A stretch of 64,000 bases of DNA, from assembly GCF_958979055.1 (NCBI RefSeq), contig NC_084898.1, positions 24,145,102 through 24,209,101 of the forward strand. Direction: 5' to 3'. This stretch comes from Alnus glutinosa. Taxonomy: Eukaryota > Streptophyta > Magnoliopsida > Fagales > Betulaceae. Shown piece by piece: positions 35,723 through 48,576 of the stretch (its first letter is position 1; each line of letters opens with the position of its first letter). The notes under the pieces were generated by a model. The model was given only the letters and a program-made list of their open reading frames with translations, was not told where the DNA came from and made no database searches. The position numbers were made by a program, and so were the translations under genes.

Positions 35723-37618
35723 ATGGCCGTTAGGTTTAAACCCTCACTTGACAAGTTCCTCAAATCCCAGAAAAACCTCTCCAAAACCCCACCAAGGCTC
35801 TGGCTCGATGGCCAAGACGAAGCTACCGAGACAAACAACCAAGGCCTCCCCATCTTGAAGCTAACCCATCCCATCTTGCACGCGTTGGAATCATGCACTG
35901 GCATTAGGCAGTTCAACCAAGTCCACACCCAGCTTATAGTCTCTGGCCTCTTCCAACATTCTCTTGCCGCTAGCCGAGTCATGAAGAAGCTTTGCTCTGC
36001 TTCGGTTATGGTTTCACATGGTGTTTACGTATTCGATTGCCTCGAAGAGCCCGATGCTTTTATGTGTAATACTATTATGAGAAGCTATGTGAATTTTGAT
36101 GACCCACGTAGTGCTTTAGGATTTTACCATGAAAGAATGGTTGGGAAGTGGGTCGTGCCGAATCATTATACTTTTCCGCTCTTGGTCAAGGTGTGTGCTG
36201 AAATTGGGTCGGTGAGAGAAGGGGAAAAGGCTCACGCCCGGGTGGTGAAATTTGGGTTTGAGGCTGATTTGTTTGTGCGGAACTCGTTGATTCATTTGTA
36301 CTCGGTTTGTGGGAGGATTGGGGATGCTCGGATGGTGTTTGATGCGGGGCCTGATTTGGATTTGGTGAGTTGGAATACGATGATTGATGGGTATGTGAAG
36401 AATGGGGAGGTTGGTGTTGCACGTGAGCTTTTTGATGATATGTATGAGAGTGAGAGAGATGTTTTTAGTTGGAATTCTATGATTGCGGGTTATATGGGGA
36501 TTGGGGATATGAAGGCAGCGAAAGCTTTGTTTGAGAGAATGACTTGTAGAGATGTTGTGTCGTGGAATTGTATGATTGATGGGTATGCTAGGATTGGAAA
36601 TGTTTCTGTGGCTCGTGAGTTCTTTGATCTTATGCCTCTGCGGAATGTTGTTTCTTGGAATATCATGTTGGCTCTTTGTGTACGGTGTAAGCATTACAGT
36701 GAATGTCTGACATTGTTTGATAGGATGATTGACGGAGGAGAGGTTAAGCCAAATGAGGCTACTCTTGTGAGTGTCCTGACTGCGTGTGCAAACTTGGGGA
36801 GGCTTGAAAGAGGCAACTGGGTTCATTCTTATTTAAAAAATAATAGTATTAAACCTGATTTGTTACTTTCAACTGCTCTTTTGACAATGTATGCAAAATG
36901 TGGGGATGTGGATTTGGCTAGAGATGTTTTTGATGAGATGCCGAACAGAAGTGTTGTATCGTGGAATTCTATGATCATGGGATATGGTATGCAGGGGAAT
37001 GCAGAAAAAGCCTTAGAAATGTTCGTGAAGATGGAGAAGAGAGGGCCAAAGCCAAATGATGCTACATTCACCTGTGTCTTGTCTGCATGTACCCATGCAG
37101 GAATGGTTTTGGAGGGTTGGTGGTGCTTTGATCTAATGTGTCGTGTTTACAAGATTGAACCAAAGGTGGAGCACTATGGTTGCATGGTTGATCTCCTTGC
37201 CCGGGCCGGTTTGATGAAAGATTCAGAGGAGATTATAAGTAAGATGCCTATGGAGTCGGGACCTGCCTTATGGGGAGCTCTACTTTCTGCTTGTAGGACA
37301 CACTCAAATTCAGAGCTTGGAGAGATTGTGGCTAAACGGCTAATTGAGTTGGAACCTAGGGATATTGGGCCTTATGTGTTGCTATCAAATATATATGCTG
37401 CAGAAGGGAAATGGGATGATGTAGAGTATGTGAGAAGGATGATGAAGGAAAGGGGGTTGCAGAAAGCATCTGGGTCTAGCCTGGTTCACCTAGGAGAGTT
37501 TGAATCTAAATCTTTTGTGGGGAATGGTTCAGTCCATCGGAGGAGCATGGTATACTCAATGTTGAGTGAGATGGGTGCTCAGATGAAACTGTCCTGTAGG
37601 GATTCTAAGATGGTGTAG
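35723..37618 (+). CDS. PLS-class pentatricopeptide repeat protein with E domain
   Basis: An intronless intact frame of 631 residues from the first ATG (35723; the in-frame stretch before it has no ATG). PPR motifs fill about residues 95-510, with typical phrases DLVSWNTMIDGYVKNGEVGV, DVVSWNCMIDGYARIGNVSV and [20 protein letters not shown]. An E-type C-terminal region covers about 515-590 (ALWGALLSACRTHSNSELGE, YVLLSNIYAAEGKWDDVEYV, GLQKASGSSLV), with an E+-like tail and no DYW domain. Such proteins bind organelle RNA in mitochondria or chloroplasts, often for C-to-U editing. The basic N-terminus (MAVRFKPSLDKFLKSQKN) would suit organelle import. I do not know the exact orthologue or RNA target. 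The 3' part is duplicated at 48576. Confidence 0.93.
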   Translation: MAVRFKPSLDKFLKSQKNLSKTPPRLWLDGQDEATETNNQGLPILKLTHPILHALESCTGIRQFNQVHTQLIVSGLFQHSLAASRVMKKLCSASVMVSHGVYVFDCLEEPDAFMCNTIMRSYVNFDDPRSALGFYHERMVGKWVVPNHYTFPLLVKVCAEIGSVREGEKAHARVVKFGFEADLFVRNSLIHLYSVCGRIGDARMVFDAGPDLDLVSWNTMIDGYVKNGEVGVARELFDDMYESERDVFSWNSMIAGYMGIGDMKAAKALFERMTCRDVVSWNCMIDGYARIGNVSVAREFFDLMPLRNVVSWNIMLALCVRCKHYSECLTLFDRMIDGGEVKPNEATLVSVLTACANLGRLERGNWVHSYLKNNSIKPDLLLSTALLTMYAKCGDVDLARDVFDEMPNRSVVSWNSMIMGYGMQGNAEKALEMFVKMEKRGPKPNDATFTCVLSACTHAGMVLEGWWCFDLMCRVYKIEPKVEHYGCMVDLLARAGLMKDSEEIISKMPMESGPALWGALLSACRTHSNSELGEIVAKRLIELEPRDIGPYVLLSNIYAAEGKWDDVEYVRRMMKERGLQKASGSSLVHLGEFESKSFVGNGSVHRRSMVYSMLSEMGAQMKLSCRDSKMV

Positions 37619-40570
37619 AAATTGGGAGCTCAATGAAGATAGGACTAAGAGGAGTTTATGGAGGTTAAGTATTCAAGTAAACATGAACTTATGTTGTTAT
37701 AGAACTGCTGGCGAGGGAACAGTATAACACTTCAAAGAATGAAGACTCTGAAAGGAAGAGAGTATAGTTGAGTAGGGAAATGGACCCATGGTAGTGGCAG
37801 AATATACACTGAGTACGTTTCTTCAGAAATTATGGCTTTATGTAAGAGATCATGGTTAAGTAATTAGTATTTTCCTGTTGCATACTGTCAGGGACAAGGA
37901 GATGGCGATTTAAAGCTAAAGAGAGGCAGGTATGACTCTGAATTTTATTCATGTTTCTTTATAAAGCAAAATCTATCGGCCCTTGATTTTCTCTTGTTGA
38001 CAAATTTCTGCATGCCAACTTTGAGCTAAAAATCTGTTTACTTCTAAGAGAGAGCTCATATACATACAACAATCTCCATTGTGTAATTTGTGTTATGCGG
38101 CTAGAAAATTAGAAAGAGGGGTCCTCTACACCTTGAGTGGGAGAGCGTATGAGATTTGGGTGTATTAAGACTTGGGATTTGAATATTTCTCACCACCTAT
38201 TGTATTCCATTTTGTTAGTGGAATTTTTCTTGTTCATCTCTCCTGTGAACATACGCATTTATGTTGAACCACGTAAATATTGTGACCCTCATCCACTCCC
38301 ACTTCACTAAGCTAATATGACAGTGTTTATCAGTCCTTTGAGATTTTTATTTTTTATTTTTAATTTTTTTTATTTAACAAAGACTGATCTAAGAATTGAG
38401 ATAAGTGTTAAACAGAGAAGTGGTATATAAAATTATTCTTTTAAGATTGAAGCCACTAGTTATGGCTTGACAATGTGTTAGTCAGAGTTATGCAAGGGAG
38501 GTGGGTAAATGCATCCACTTTAACTGATAGACTAATCTAGGTGAAGAAAGTGACATGCTGATCTTTGTTTTGCTTTCCAGTAGTGTTAATGAGTCTAGGT
38601 GCCTTTTTAAGTACCATGATTAGGAAAACCGTGACTGTTAATTGAAGATAGTGAAAGCTCAATAGTTGGCTGTTATAAACTAATGCAAGGAGCAATATGA
38701 ATCTCAATTTGATTCATGTTTACAACAATGATTTGTCCCTCCAAGCATTAACCACAAGTGTAAACATGGCCAAATAAACATGTCATGGTCTTATATATTA
38801 AGATTAGGAACTTTACATATTGTTTGAAAACTACTTTGAAAAGTGTTTTTTGTTCTGTGGCTTGAGAACTGTTTTCTAAAATGTGGGCCCACATATGAAA
38901 GTGTTGTCAACTGAACAGGTGCAGTTGCAAACAGATTCGATCGCCAGGTGGTGGTCGCCGAGACAAGTCCAACGGCCATGCCATAGCCTCCATGATAGAT
39001 CCAATGACCAGCAGACAATTTCGATGGCCACATGGTCACTAGACGAAGTCCAATGGCCACTAGTTGTCGCAAAAATTGAGGTGATCGCCACCAAACTGTT
39101 CTGGTGATGCGGTGGCCACTAAACACATATATGATATTGGTTCTCTTTATTCTTTTTAAACTAATTACCAAACACGTTTTAATACTGGTTTTCAAACTAA
39201 TTACCAAACGTGTTTTCTTGAAAGTAATCAACAAAATATTTTCTTTTCTTTTCTTCTTCTTCTTCTTCTTCTTCTTCTTTTTTCTTTTTTCCTTTTTTTT
39301 TTTTTTTGAAAAATGTGTTTTCAAGAATATTTTATAAAAATTATTTTTAACGAGGACTACATCTAAAACTAACTTGTTTAGATAATAACTTTTGAACCGT
39401 TGTAAAATTTTTTGACTCCGTTTGTTAATGCATTGTAGAGATGATAAGCATCAGAACTCTATATTAATAATTTCTAACTAAGACTCCTTGCTTCGCAATT
39501 TTAGTATTTTTTTTTTCTTTTAATTTTAATACCTGCTCTTCTGGTAATTTGGTTCATTTCACTCAGATGGTTCTCTATTTTGTCTTCATCTTTGTTATTT
39601 TCTCTTATATTCCCATGTACAAGAGTTGTTTTCTCTGCCTGTGAATGTGTATACTCCAGCTTGACGCGGGTTGATTGCATATACGATGCTGGTTCTCTCT
39701 TCCTACTGTGGTCTTGTTTGGCTATTTCTTCTTATTTCCTCTGGTGAGCAATTATCAAACTTTATGATTAAATACAAAATGGATGCAAAAGCATAGCGAG
39801 TTGAAATTGTTGCAAAATTTATGCTTGCTTTTGTGGAAGAATATCTGGTCAATCCCATTAACTTCATAGACAATTACTGAATTCCTTCTTTACCAAAATA
39901 TCTGTGAAATAGGAACCATTGACTGATATAATACTACAGCTCATTGCCATAGCTGTTGATAGATCATGTACACAAGACAATTTTCAATTTTTAGTTGTTT
40001 TTGTATGTGATTTGAGGATATGTACTTTGTATACTTCATGGAACTGAAAGGATTCCATTTTAATTTGAGTAGTATCTGAATTTCTTGTGTAACTTGTTCA
40101 CAAAATGTAGTCATTTTCTGGTTTGAATAAGTGTCCAACTTATGTGTTGGGTTCTATATCAATTATTAGATGGAGAGCCTTTACAGGTTTTGTTAGGGCG
40201 TTGACAATGATGCCCTGATTAAGAATGCCACTTTTTTCTTTTCTTTTTTTTTTTTTTAAAAAAAAAAACAAAATTGTAGATAAGTTTTTGGTGTTAATAA
40301 GATTCCGTGTCTTCTGTGTTAGGGCGAAGTTGCCTACCATTTTAGCATAAAATGTTGATTGGGAACCACCATCTAGTGGTTCCCTTTTAATAGATGGTGG
40401 TTCCCTTTTAATGCATAAAGTAAGCTGTAGATAGTTACCGGATGATCTGACCTCTTGGTATGCTGCCTTTTCATATATTTTCCAAGACTTTAAGGATCAT
40501 GTGTATATATATGTATTTAATTATGTCACTTTGGTCGTACTTTTGCCTTATTTCCTTCATTTTGTGGAAC
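37619..40570. other. PPR 3' flank inside the duplicated block
   Basis: Non-coding. Matches 49657-52166 of the second copy. The second copy lacks about 370 bp corresponding to about 38290-38640 here. Confidence 0.5.
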
Positions 40571-41051
40571 CAGCAAAAGTTGCCTCGCTGCACTTGCTCC
40601 TCTTCAAGCAGTACTATTTGATGTAGAGGAACTTTATGTGATTCAGATCCACACCCCTACTATGCCTTCCGTGAAATGCTTCAAGAGGTAAAGTTTCTTT
40701 CACTAGCTGGCCCGAAACAGTTAAGAGATTTTCTCAAAAAGATTGAGATCTCTGATTCAAGTTTTTACTCTCTATGTCATATTCTTTCACACCAGGAATA
40801 AACTTTTATTTATCCAAAGAAGCTCATACTTTTAGCGGGCACTCCCTGAAATTTGGTGTTTGTTTTGTTTTTTGCTTTGCTCCAACTCTGTTTCGGGAAT
40901 TAAAGTTGGAGTGGCGGTCGGAACGCCGGTAGTTGGTCTAACTATCAGGAATCCAGAACGCCTTCTGATGGAAGCAAAGTCTGCCTTCCTTAAAGGATTA
41001 TGAAGATTCGAAATTGTGTACAGCTTTAGAAGAGCTTGTGATAAGAAATGA
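40571..41051 (+). pseudogene. SGPP-like HAD phosphatase pseudogene, copy 1
   Basis: Two exon remnants of a HAD-superfamily sugar phosphatase like Arabidopsis SGPP (At2g38740). The first (to 40687, followed by GTAAAG) reads AALAPLQAVLFDV and, one frame over, GTLCDSDPHPYYAFREMLQE. The missing base sits in the catalytic DxDGT motif. The second (about 40884-41051) reads NSVSGIKVGVAVGTPVVGLT then RNPERLLMEAKSAFL, with a frameshift before KDYEDSKLCTALEEL. The middle exons are gone. Confidence 0.82.
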
Positions 41052-41344
41052 GGTACTTCTACAGATGCAGTTTCAAACATTCATAGAAAATTCTTTACTA
41101 AAACTCTGTTAAAATAATTTTGTTGGAGATGAGCCTTTTGGTCCTTCACTTGTAGCTGCTTGACCAGCTATTGATATATTATTATTTAGTCAATAGTAAA
41201 ATAAAAGTACATTTTCACCTTTTTATGTGTTTGGTAAAGATTGTTAAAGTAATATATTTTTTTTTTTTTTAAGTACGAAGAAGTGATTAATGTGATATAA
41301 AGTAAAAACAACTTGTATGAAAAAATGAAAAAGTTTTGTATTGT

Positions 41345-41381
<37 letters not shown>

Positions 41382-42660
41382 TTTTTTTTTGTTTTAGGGT
41401 TTAGGGTTGATGTGATATAAAAAGTAATAAAAGTTAAAATGTTTTGAAATTGATTTTTAAGGAAAAGTAAAAATAAAGAATGGAGTGGAGATGTTGTTAC
41501 CAAACAAGGCCTAATGATTTCACTGTTAACTTTTCTTAATTGATGCCACGTATACAATACAAAGGGCAAATAATATGATGAGATGTAGTTAAGCAAAGTC
41601 ATTATTTCATAAGGAATGATCTATACACTTATTTTTCATAACAGCCCCACAACAAGTTGATGTGGCGGGTAATATTTTATTATTTTTTTGTTTTATATTT
41701 TATTTTTTTGTAAAAAAGTAATAAAATATTACCAGCCACGTCAGCTTGTTCTGGGGCTGTTGTGAGAAATGAGTGTAGGGATCATTTCTCTTATTTCATG
41801 TACAAGCATTCTCCATAAAAAGTTAAAAGTAGAATACAAAGCAACTAATATTGCACAGTGATTCATAGTATTAACAAAGAGAAAATGTGAATGAAATTAT
41901 CATACGAGTCTCCTGTGACCTGATAACATTTCAGAGGGCGCATACAACATCTATAGGATTTAAGAACCCACGATCTATAGCATTTCCGAACAATGTAAAT
42001 TTCTTAACCTGCAAAGCCACTACCAAACGCAAAGCCCTTTGTTACAGGTGCTAAACTCAATTTAATGATTTCAACACTAAGCTAAAAAACTGTCTTCCAC
42101 CATTTCAGAAATTCAAACCCACATAACATTGTTCTCCTTTTCCCTCTCCTATCTTGAATAGGAAAAAAAAAAAAAAAACACCCTTACAACACTGAATATA
42201 ATAATTTTAGCACTAGGTCAAGAATTTTTTTTTTCTTTTTAGTTATTTTTTAATTATTTGTTTTCTTGATTTTTACATTTAAGTTTTTAAAATTTTATTA
42301 GTTTTTTTTTAATAAGGTTAATGACTTGTGTCATGTCAAATTTTGATTGATTTGACGTGAAATTTCATTAATTTTCTTAACGACAAGTTGATAAAGGTAT
42401 TGTTTGAATATATGTCCATAAGCAAATATGACCTGTTATTGAAAGTAAAATCAAATAAAAAAATAAAAAAAATAAAGTTATTAAAACACATGGGCAAAAC
42501 GATATTTAATCTTTTAAATTATTTGTTCATCATGTTTTTGTCTGTCATGAATACTTGTGCAGCTGCCAACCGTCAGCAAGTATGTCCAAGAATGAAGAAT
42601 AAAAAACAATGACGGCTGTAATTGAAGGAGGTCAAGTCAACCACCTTGAATTTTATTAGT
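41052..42660. other. Non-coding end of duplication copy 1
   Basis: Matches 52935-54621 of copy 2. It has a T run at about 41347-41380. Apart from the MITE below it holds nothing coding. Confidence 0.45.
41611..41790. mobile_element. Mutator-type MITE, 180 bp, private to copy 1
   Basis: About 70-bp arms pair almost completely. Left: AATGATCTATACACTTATTT ... AACAGCCCCACAACAAG. Right, reverse complement: AATGATCCCTACACTCATTT ... AACAGCCCCAGAACAAG. A perfect 9-bp duplication TTATTTCAT flanks it (41602-41610 and 41791-41799), a Mutator-like length. The paralogous site in copy 2 (about 53846) is empty. Confidence 0.87.
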
Positions 42661-42818
42661 CAACAATATAATGTATCAATATAATGATTACATTCAGAAT
42701 TCTCCTAATTCTCTCATCTCCAAATAAATAATAAAACAATTAATATACTGCAGAACATATCGTATCAACTACATACGATATATAGAATACATTTGGAATT
42801 TATTTCAGAAATATATAA

Positions 42819-42862
<44 letters not shown>

Positions 42863-42905
42863 GACAAAAGCATATATTGTGACATTTAAATTAATTTAAG
42901 GTTGT

Positions 42906-43989
42906 CTATATATTCACTTGTACTCCCGAGTCATATGTTTCTCCAGCTTTCCAGTCTTGGGATATGTTGTTGACAGGAACGACCCATGACTCGTCTTCCC
43001 CATCACTGAACAGCATTCTTATAGACAAAGGCCCGCTTGGGGGTGATGTAGTTGTCCATACTGCTCCATAGCTGCGATCCAATAGCTTGCACCCCAGGTT
43101 CTGGGTCTGCAAATATAAATTATATAAGATTTTTTTCTATTTTTTTTTTTATATATATATGAATTAAAATGTTAATTAAATGATTAAATACGACAAAATA
43201 CCTCGCAGAGCTGGACGGCAGTAATATCTTTTTTGCCTTGCTGATACCAAATGACAAAAGCCAAATAATGAGGGTAGTTGCTGTTCTCATCTATCTTGAA
43301 TGTTATATTTTTGTTTGGATAGTTGCATGAGACACTGTTTATAGAGAGAGAGAGAGAGTTAATTATTAAATGGTATATAAATATATCAAAAGAATATGTA
43401 ATTAATTAAAAAAGTAAAACTTTCCTCTATCATGTTCAACAATCATCATTATTATTCTAGTAATTTTAATAGTGAAATTAACCACATTCTTTAAGGGAGA
43501 TATATTTTAAGGTTTAAGAAAGATGAGCATCTTTTTTTCCCTTCTGCTTTTGATAATTAAACTGCAATAGGAAATTAAGCACTATACAGCTTGTTTCGCA
43601 AATGATTTGCCATCTTCTTGATTTGTTTTTTGGAATTTTATTTTTTTTCACTTTTTTATATCATATTAATCACTTTTTTTTATTATTATTATTCAAACAA
43701 AAATACCCACAGTAAAACAATATATATATTTTTCATACAAATTTTTTTTACTTTATATCAAATCATTCACTTTTTATCACTATTGAAAAACGAAACTTAC
43801 CTCAAAAACCTTTACCAAATAATTATGTTTGTGATTTGAAAATGTTTGATTTAAATATAATAATTTGAAAATATAATTTTTTAAAATATAGTTAAACGTG
43901 CATTTTTAACATCGCAATTTAACTTTTATAACAGTGTGTTTTTTTTTTTTTTTTAAAAAAATATACCATTTTACTTGCTATTTAAAAAC

Positions 43990-44031
<42 letters not shown>

Positions 44032-44974
44032 CTTACCGTCGGTACTCGATATCAACAACACCAAGATTAAGAAGAGAAGCAGCTGCATCAGTGGTTTGTG
44101 CCATCCGACCAAAGGCTCGTCTACTCAGAATAAAGTCAGTCCGATCACTTGAGCCTTGGTCGGTTATAACTACGGTTACTCCTTTGTCTGAGCAGTAGGC
44201 TGCGTTGGTGCACCTCACCTAGTCAAGTCAAAATTATAAAAATATAAAAAATGTTAGAAAAAAAGGTAATTTTTTTTTCCCCCTACTTTTAAGCTCACAA
44301 AAATTTGTGATATATTTTGTTAAAATATAAATTAAATGATAAAATTTACCTATTTTTATAAGTTTATATTTTTAAAATAAGTGACAATTTAACATGAAAC
44401 ATAGTATCATATATAGCAGACGTGATTGTAAAAGACTACTTTTGAGACCCATCTAATCAAATAAGAATTGAGATGTTCAACTACTTATCCAGTCAGGCAT
44501 GTCCTATAAATGATTTTTCACAATCATCTGCTTGAATCATCTACATTTCGGACAAATAATTCCATGCGGTCCTAAAACTTAATTAATTTAGCATGTTTTT
44601 GATCAAATTCACCTGGTAGCATGCGCCACAGCCAACACCATTTCGGTAGAGGTCAGAAGCAGCTGATACGTCGCCACCATTAATTGTAGCTCCAAAGGAA
44701 CCGAACCCACACGCGCCGGCTGTAGTTCAATCAAAAGGATAAACATATATATAAGAATGCATGCATGTTTAGTATATACAACTTGATCAAAATATTTTTC
44801 TTTTATGAAAGAAATTCTCTTACATTCTGTTCCTTGTAGGTCAGAATTTGGATAATAAGCTGCCCGAGAATGAACGAAAGGGTCGCTACTTGTTTGAGCC
44901 TCTGCCGGCGGCAGAGTTTGGATGAGAAGCAGAGTGGCAAAAAGGGACAGAAGAGAGTATAGAGAGGAAGCCAT
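42906..44974 (-). CDS. EXLB1: Expansin-like B1 protein
   Basis: Five exons join in frame into 257 residues: 44974-44824, 44719-44613, 44218-44037, 43334-43202 and 43106-42906, all with GT-AG introns. Residues 1 to about 26 form a signal peptide ([20 protein letters not shown]). Then comes the expansin N domain with [46 protein letters not shown] and the [11 protein letters not shown] end. The C-terminal CBM63-like domain follows ([56 protein letters not shown]). Layout and length fit the EXLB family, secreted cell-wall proteins whose loosening activity is unproven. An upstream in-frame ATG at 45046 is only about 20 bp from the TATA box, so 44974 is preferred. No lesions seen. Confidence 0.93.
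43993..44029 (-). repeat. (TA)n microsatellite at the 5' end of EXLB1 intron 3
   Basis: About 18 AT units start 6-7 bases inside the intron, next to the donor site GGTAAG at 44036. Confidence 0.9.
44440..44577. repeat. Decayed palindromic MITE in EXLB1 intron 2
   Basis: Phrases GAGACCCATCTAATCAAATAA, ACTACTTATCCAGTCAGGCA, CCTATAAATGATTTTTCACAA and TTTCGGACAAATAATTCC parallel the 33634-33826 element. Confidence 0.5.
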
Positions 44975-45066
44975 TAATGCCGGACAAAAAGAGCGAAGGA
45001 AATGAGAGCTAAAAAGAAAGACAAGGTGGTGGTGGTGGTGGTGCATGAAGTGATAGAGGTTTGTAG

Positions 45067-45074
45067 TATTTATA
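45067..45074 (-). promoter_or_regulatory. EXLB1 TATA box
   Basis: TATAAATA on the minus strand, 93 bp upstream of the chosen ATG. A transcript start about 25-30 bases downstream would fall near 45040, which leaves a leader of roughly 70 bases. Confidence 0.6.
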
Positions 45075-45365
45075 ATCAGCCAAATGTGAAAAGTCCAACA
45101 CCTTCAGCTTGGTAAACCTTATCAACCTTGACATTCTTTTCAGAAGTGCTTTAATTTGGTGGGATTCTGTTAAGATTGTTTCTCAGCTACCTCCTTAGAC
45201 GACTTAGTATGTTACGTGTCTTAGAACGGTACTGTTTAGAAACTGCTTTCTGACCTTCCAAACTTTATTTGCACTTTCCTTGCCCTTGATGATTATTTTT
45301 TTATTTTAATTTATTTTCCAAAGTCATTTCTAAACTATAATCAAGTCGGAAACATTTTGTATTGG

Positions 45366-45495
45366 GTTCGAGTCGTGTTAAGATATGTATATAATTAAGA
45401 TTATAAGTACAATTTGTGTTCGATCGTCAGGTTCGAGTCGTGTTAAGATATGTATATAATTAAGATTATAAGTACAATTTGTGTTCAATCGTCAG
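45366..45495. repeat. 65-bp tandem duplication
   Basis: Two copies, 45366-45430 and 45431-45495, start GTTCGAGTCGTGTTAAGATA and end ATCGTCAG. They differ at one base by eye, and a third diverged partial copy follows. Confidence 0.9.
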
Positions 45496-47746
45496 GTTCG
45501 GGTCATGTCAAAGTATGAATATAATTAAGATTATATAGACAAATTCTAACCTAACCTATTTAATTAAACATATCAAATAATTCAACCATAACCTGGCCTC
45601 TAATTTTGTTTTGAATTAGCAGGTCATGTAAAAAATTGTCTATCATTGTATCACGTGTTGGGTTCCGATCGTATTGAAACATGAGTATAAGACTATATGA
45701 GTCGGCCCTAATCCAACCAATTTAATTAAACATGCCAAATTCCTCAACCCTAGTCCTTTAATTTCATTTTGGGTTCTCGAGTCGTGTAAAAAATTGTCAA
45801 TTCTAATTAAGATTATATATCTAGGTCAATCCAAATGCGACATATTTAATAAAACGGTTGGGTCAAACCTTTTAACCTTAACTTATTAATTTTATGTTGA
45901 ATTCGTATCAAATTTACGGATGGTGTCAAAAATTGTCAGCCATAATTTTACCCAACCAAATTCGCTAATATTCTATTGTTCTCTTACCGGCAGTACTGCT
46001 GATTAATTAATTTAATTAATTATGACTTTTCTGTTCTCTTGGGTCTATAAATTCTTTAGTAGGTATCGTTGTTCACATCAAACGCACATTAGTTGTGGAT
46101 AAGTATGTATAAGGTGGAAAACATTTGGAATCTCTGGAAAATTTGCCAACTTGTACATGCTGATCGATCGATGCTAGATAGTTATATCTGACCGACCATG
46201 ACAGACGATTGACCCTGACTTGCGCAACAAGAAGTTTGAAACTAGGAGAGTACTTACTTTGAATGAGAAAATACAAAAAATAAAAAATGGTTTTGCTTGA
46301 GATGAAAGTGGGAAGTAGGAACGAGAGTTAGGTGCTGTTGCACTAGCTAATAGCTAGATAACCTTTAATTGTTAGGCATCTCTTCATGTTCCCACTGCTG
46401 CTAAAGATCACATTTAAGGCTTTGATCGATCTCTGTGTGGAATTAAGGTGCCATATACAAGGAAACAGCTAGCCATTAATGGAGCAAACTTTCTTTTTTC
46501 ATTTCTAACGTAGAAAGTTGTAAACAACTTAAAAAGTAAAAACTAGAGGACCATAACACGGGCATGGAGGAGGTAGGTCACCTTTGAAGTGATTATCTTA
46601 TGGATACTATGCATATAATATACATGCACTAGGTGATGCAGAACGAGACAAAGTGGTCTTATTAGTTAATTAGGTTATTTGTATTAGATTTGTATTTTAT
46701 TTAGTTTTTAAGGAGTTAAGTTGTTACTTTATAATTCAATAATGGTTAATTGAACCAAAGTCAGTTAAATTATAGTTAAGATTTAATCATTACGTCTATT
46801 TAAATATATGAACTATTGTACTCTAATAATGGAGACAGAATTGAATAAGAATTATAATTTTCTAAACTAATTGCTTGAGTGAAATACTCTTTTCTTCCTT
46901 AGCTAGTGAGCCGTCAATCTTCTACATTTTTTTGTTATTGATCTAAAAAAGGACTATAGGGAAAAAAAAAAAAAAAATCATTTCTCTTTATTCAAGAACT
47001 CATCGATGAGTTCTTGCGAAGACGACTGGAACATTCGTCTTTCTTCAAGTTCCTTAATTAAAGACACGAGCCCTAAAGACTTTTTATTGGTGATTAATTT
47101 GTATTCATCCTCATGGTTTCACATTCTGAGGAAGTTTAGCTGATCAGCTGACTGGAATTTTGTTGATAGGCTCAATAGCACTACTGCGGATGCACAGTAT
47201 GCCGACATTGACTGCCATCAGCCATGACCTGGAAACCATTATGGAGATTTAGACCCCACCATATATATGTTTACAGCTCTATTTCATTGGGAATAAAAGC
47301 ACAAAACTTTGGATCATAAAGGTTCTAAATAAGGGATTTTTTTAAGTTCCTTTCAGGGACAAAATTTGTACGCGAGTGTTAGTGTTCCAGGGGACCCCTA
47401 GCTATAACTTTCTAAGACTTACACTATATATGTAGATATTCATGAAAATCTGATGCAAAAGCTAGCCATATATGTTTGGGCATAGAGGACAAAACATCTC
47501 TCTCTCTCGCTCAATCACTCGATTCACTCACACTCTGATCTGCCGTGTAGATTACTTTGTTCTTTGTCTGTCCTTGCTTCTTGCCTAACCAAAGAAGTCG
47601 TGCCAAGGCCTCATCATTTCAATTTCTCTCTCTTTCTGTGCCTGCGAGGCAATGAAACTACGCAAGAAGCGTCGGCAGATGGAAAAAGCAGATGAAAATG
47701 CCGATGTGCTTATTAATAATATTAGAATAATGTGAGATGAGCTGTG

Positions 47747-47792
<46 letters not shown>

Positions 47793-48576
47793 AGTTTATG
47801 GCAATCAAGTTGGCTTGAATTCTGTGGCAATGAAATAGGTGGTGTAATACTCTTTGCCTCTCTATGACTTTCTGGGGAAAGAAAAGAAGAAACATAGCAG
47901 CTGGTTGTTTACAAATTATTCTAGGTTTTGTTTGGTACAAGTTACTGTTATATGGAACTATATTAGGATTGCATTTACAAAAATTGGATGTTTTGTGAAG
48001 CAAGATAAGGGGTGGCAAAAATCACAATATTGCAAAAGCTTCAAGGTAGAGATCGATTTAATATTTGTAGGGTACCAAACCATAAGAAGACTTCAATTTT
48101 AGGGTTCAAATATTCTTTTCAACATATGTATATACGGTACAAGACTATCTTTGAACATTGAAGACAGATTATATTTGCGTAACAAAAGTTTTTTATTTTT
48201 TATGGTTAGAATATTAATTAAATGATTAAATTTATTATTTTTTATCTGTTCATGCCGTTAAGAAAAAAGTAATTCTAAATTAATATTCATCGCAAATCTC
48301 GCTCTCATAAATACCACTAGGCTGATGTGACAATATTCATCGACCATTTGATTTCTTTTTTTTCTTTTTTAATAAAAGTTGATCCAAAGATTAGTAGACA
48401 CTGCTACATTAGCCCAATTGTACGAGAATGTAATAGGAGATGAGTACATAGCGCTGCCACTCTAATTAGAACATATAGAATTTAATTAACATAAATAGTA
48501 TCGAAGCAGCGAAACCATATCTCTGTAATTCATGTCTCCCATTTTAGTTAAATTTTTTACACTTTAGGCCTCACTT

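Larger units (their letters stand above)
36439..42660 (+). repeat. Segmental duplication, copy 1
   Basis: Starts inside the PPR gene at about codon 240 and aligns, with indels, to 48576-54621 and on to 62071-62121. It includes the PPR 3' half, its 3' flank, the CTAGACGAAGTCC-type GC-richer patch near 38900-39110, and the SGPP-like relic. A (TTC)n run lies at about 39251-39280. Confidence 0.9.
45047..48575. other. Spacer between EXLB1 and duplication copy 2
   Basis: AT-rich, with no gene recognised. It holds a 65-bp tandem pair (45366-45495), related GTCGTGTTAA/GTCATGTCAA phrases to about 45930, and a (TA)n run at about 47750-47790. Confidence 0.45.

Noticed and set aside
36116..36826. A 236-codon minus-strand frame inside the PPR gene
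   Set aside because: It is an antisense shadow of the repeat-coding sequence.
44975..45046. An upstream EXLB1 start giving a poly-histidine N-terminus
   Set aside because: It lies about 20 bp from the TATA box, near the expected transcript start, and would place 24 residues ahead of a good signal peptide.
45366..45495. A short tandem array that might be a CRISPR-like or satellite repeat
   Set aside because: Only two full 65-bp copies with no unique spacers in a plant genome; it is a simple tandem duplication.
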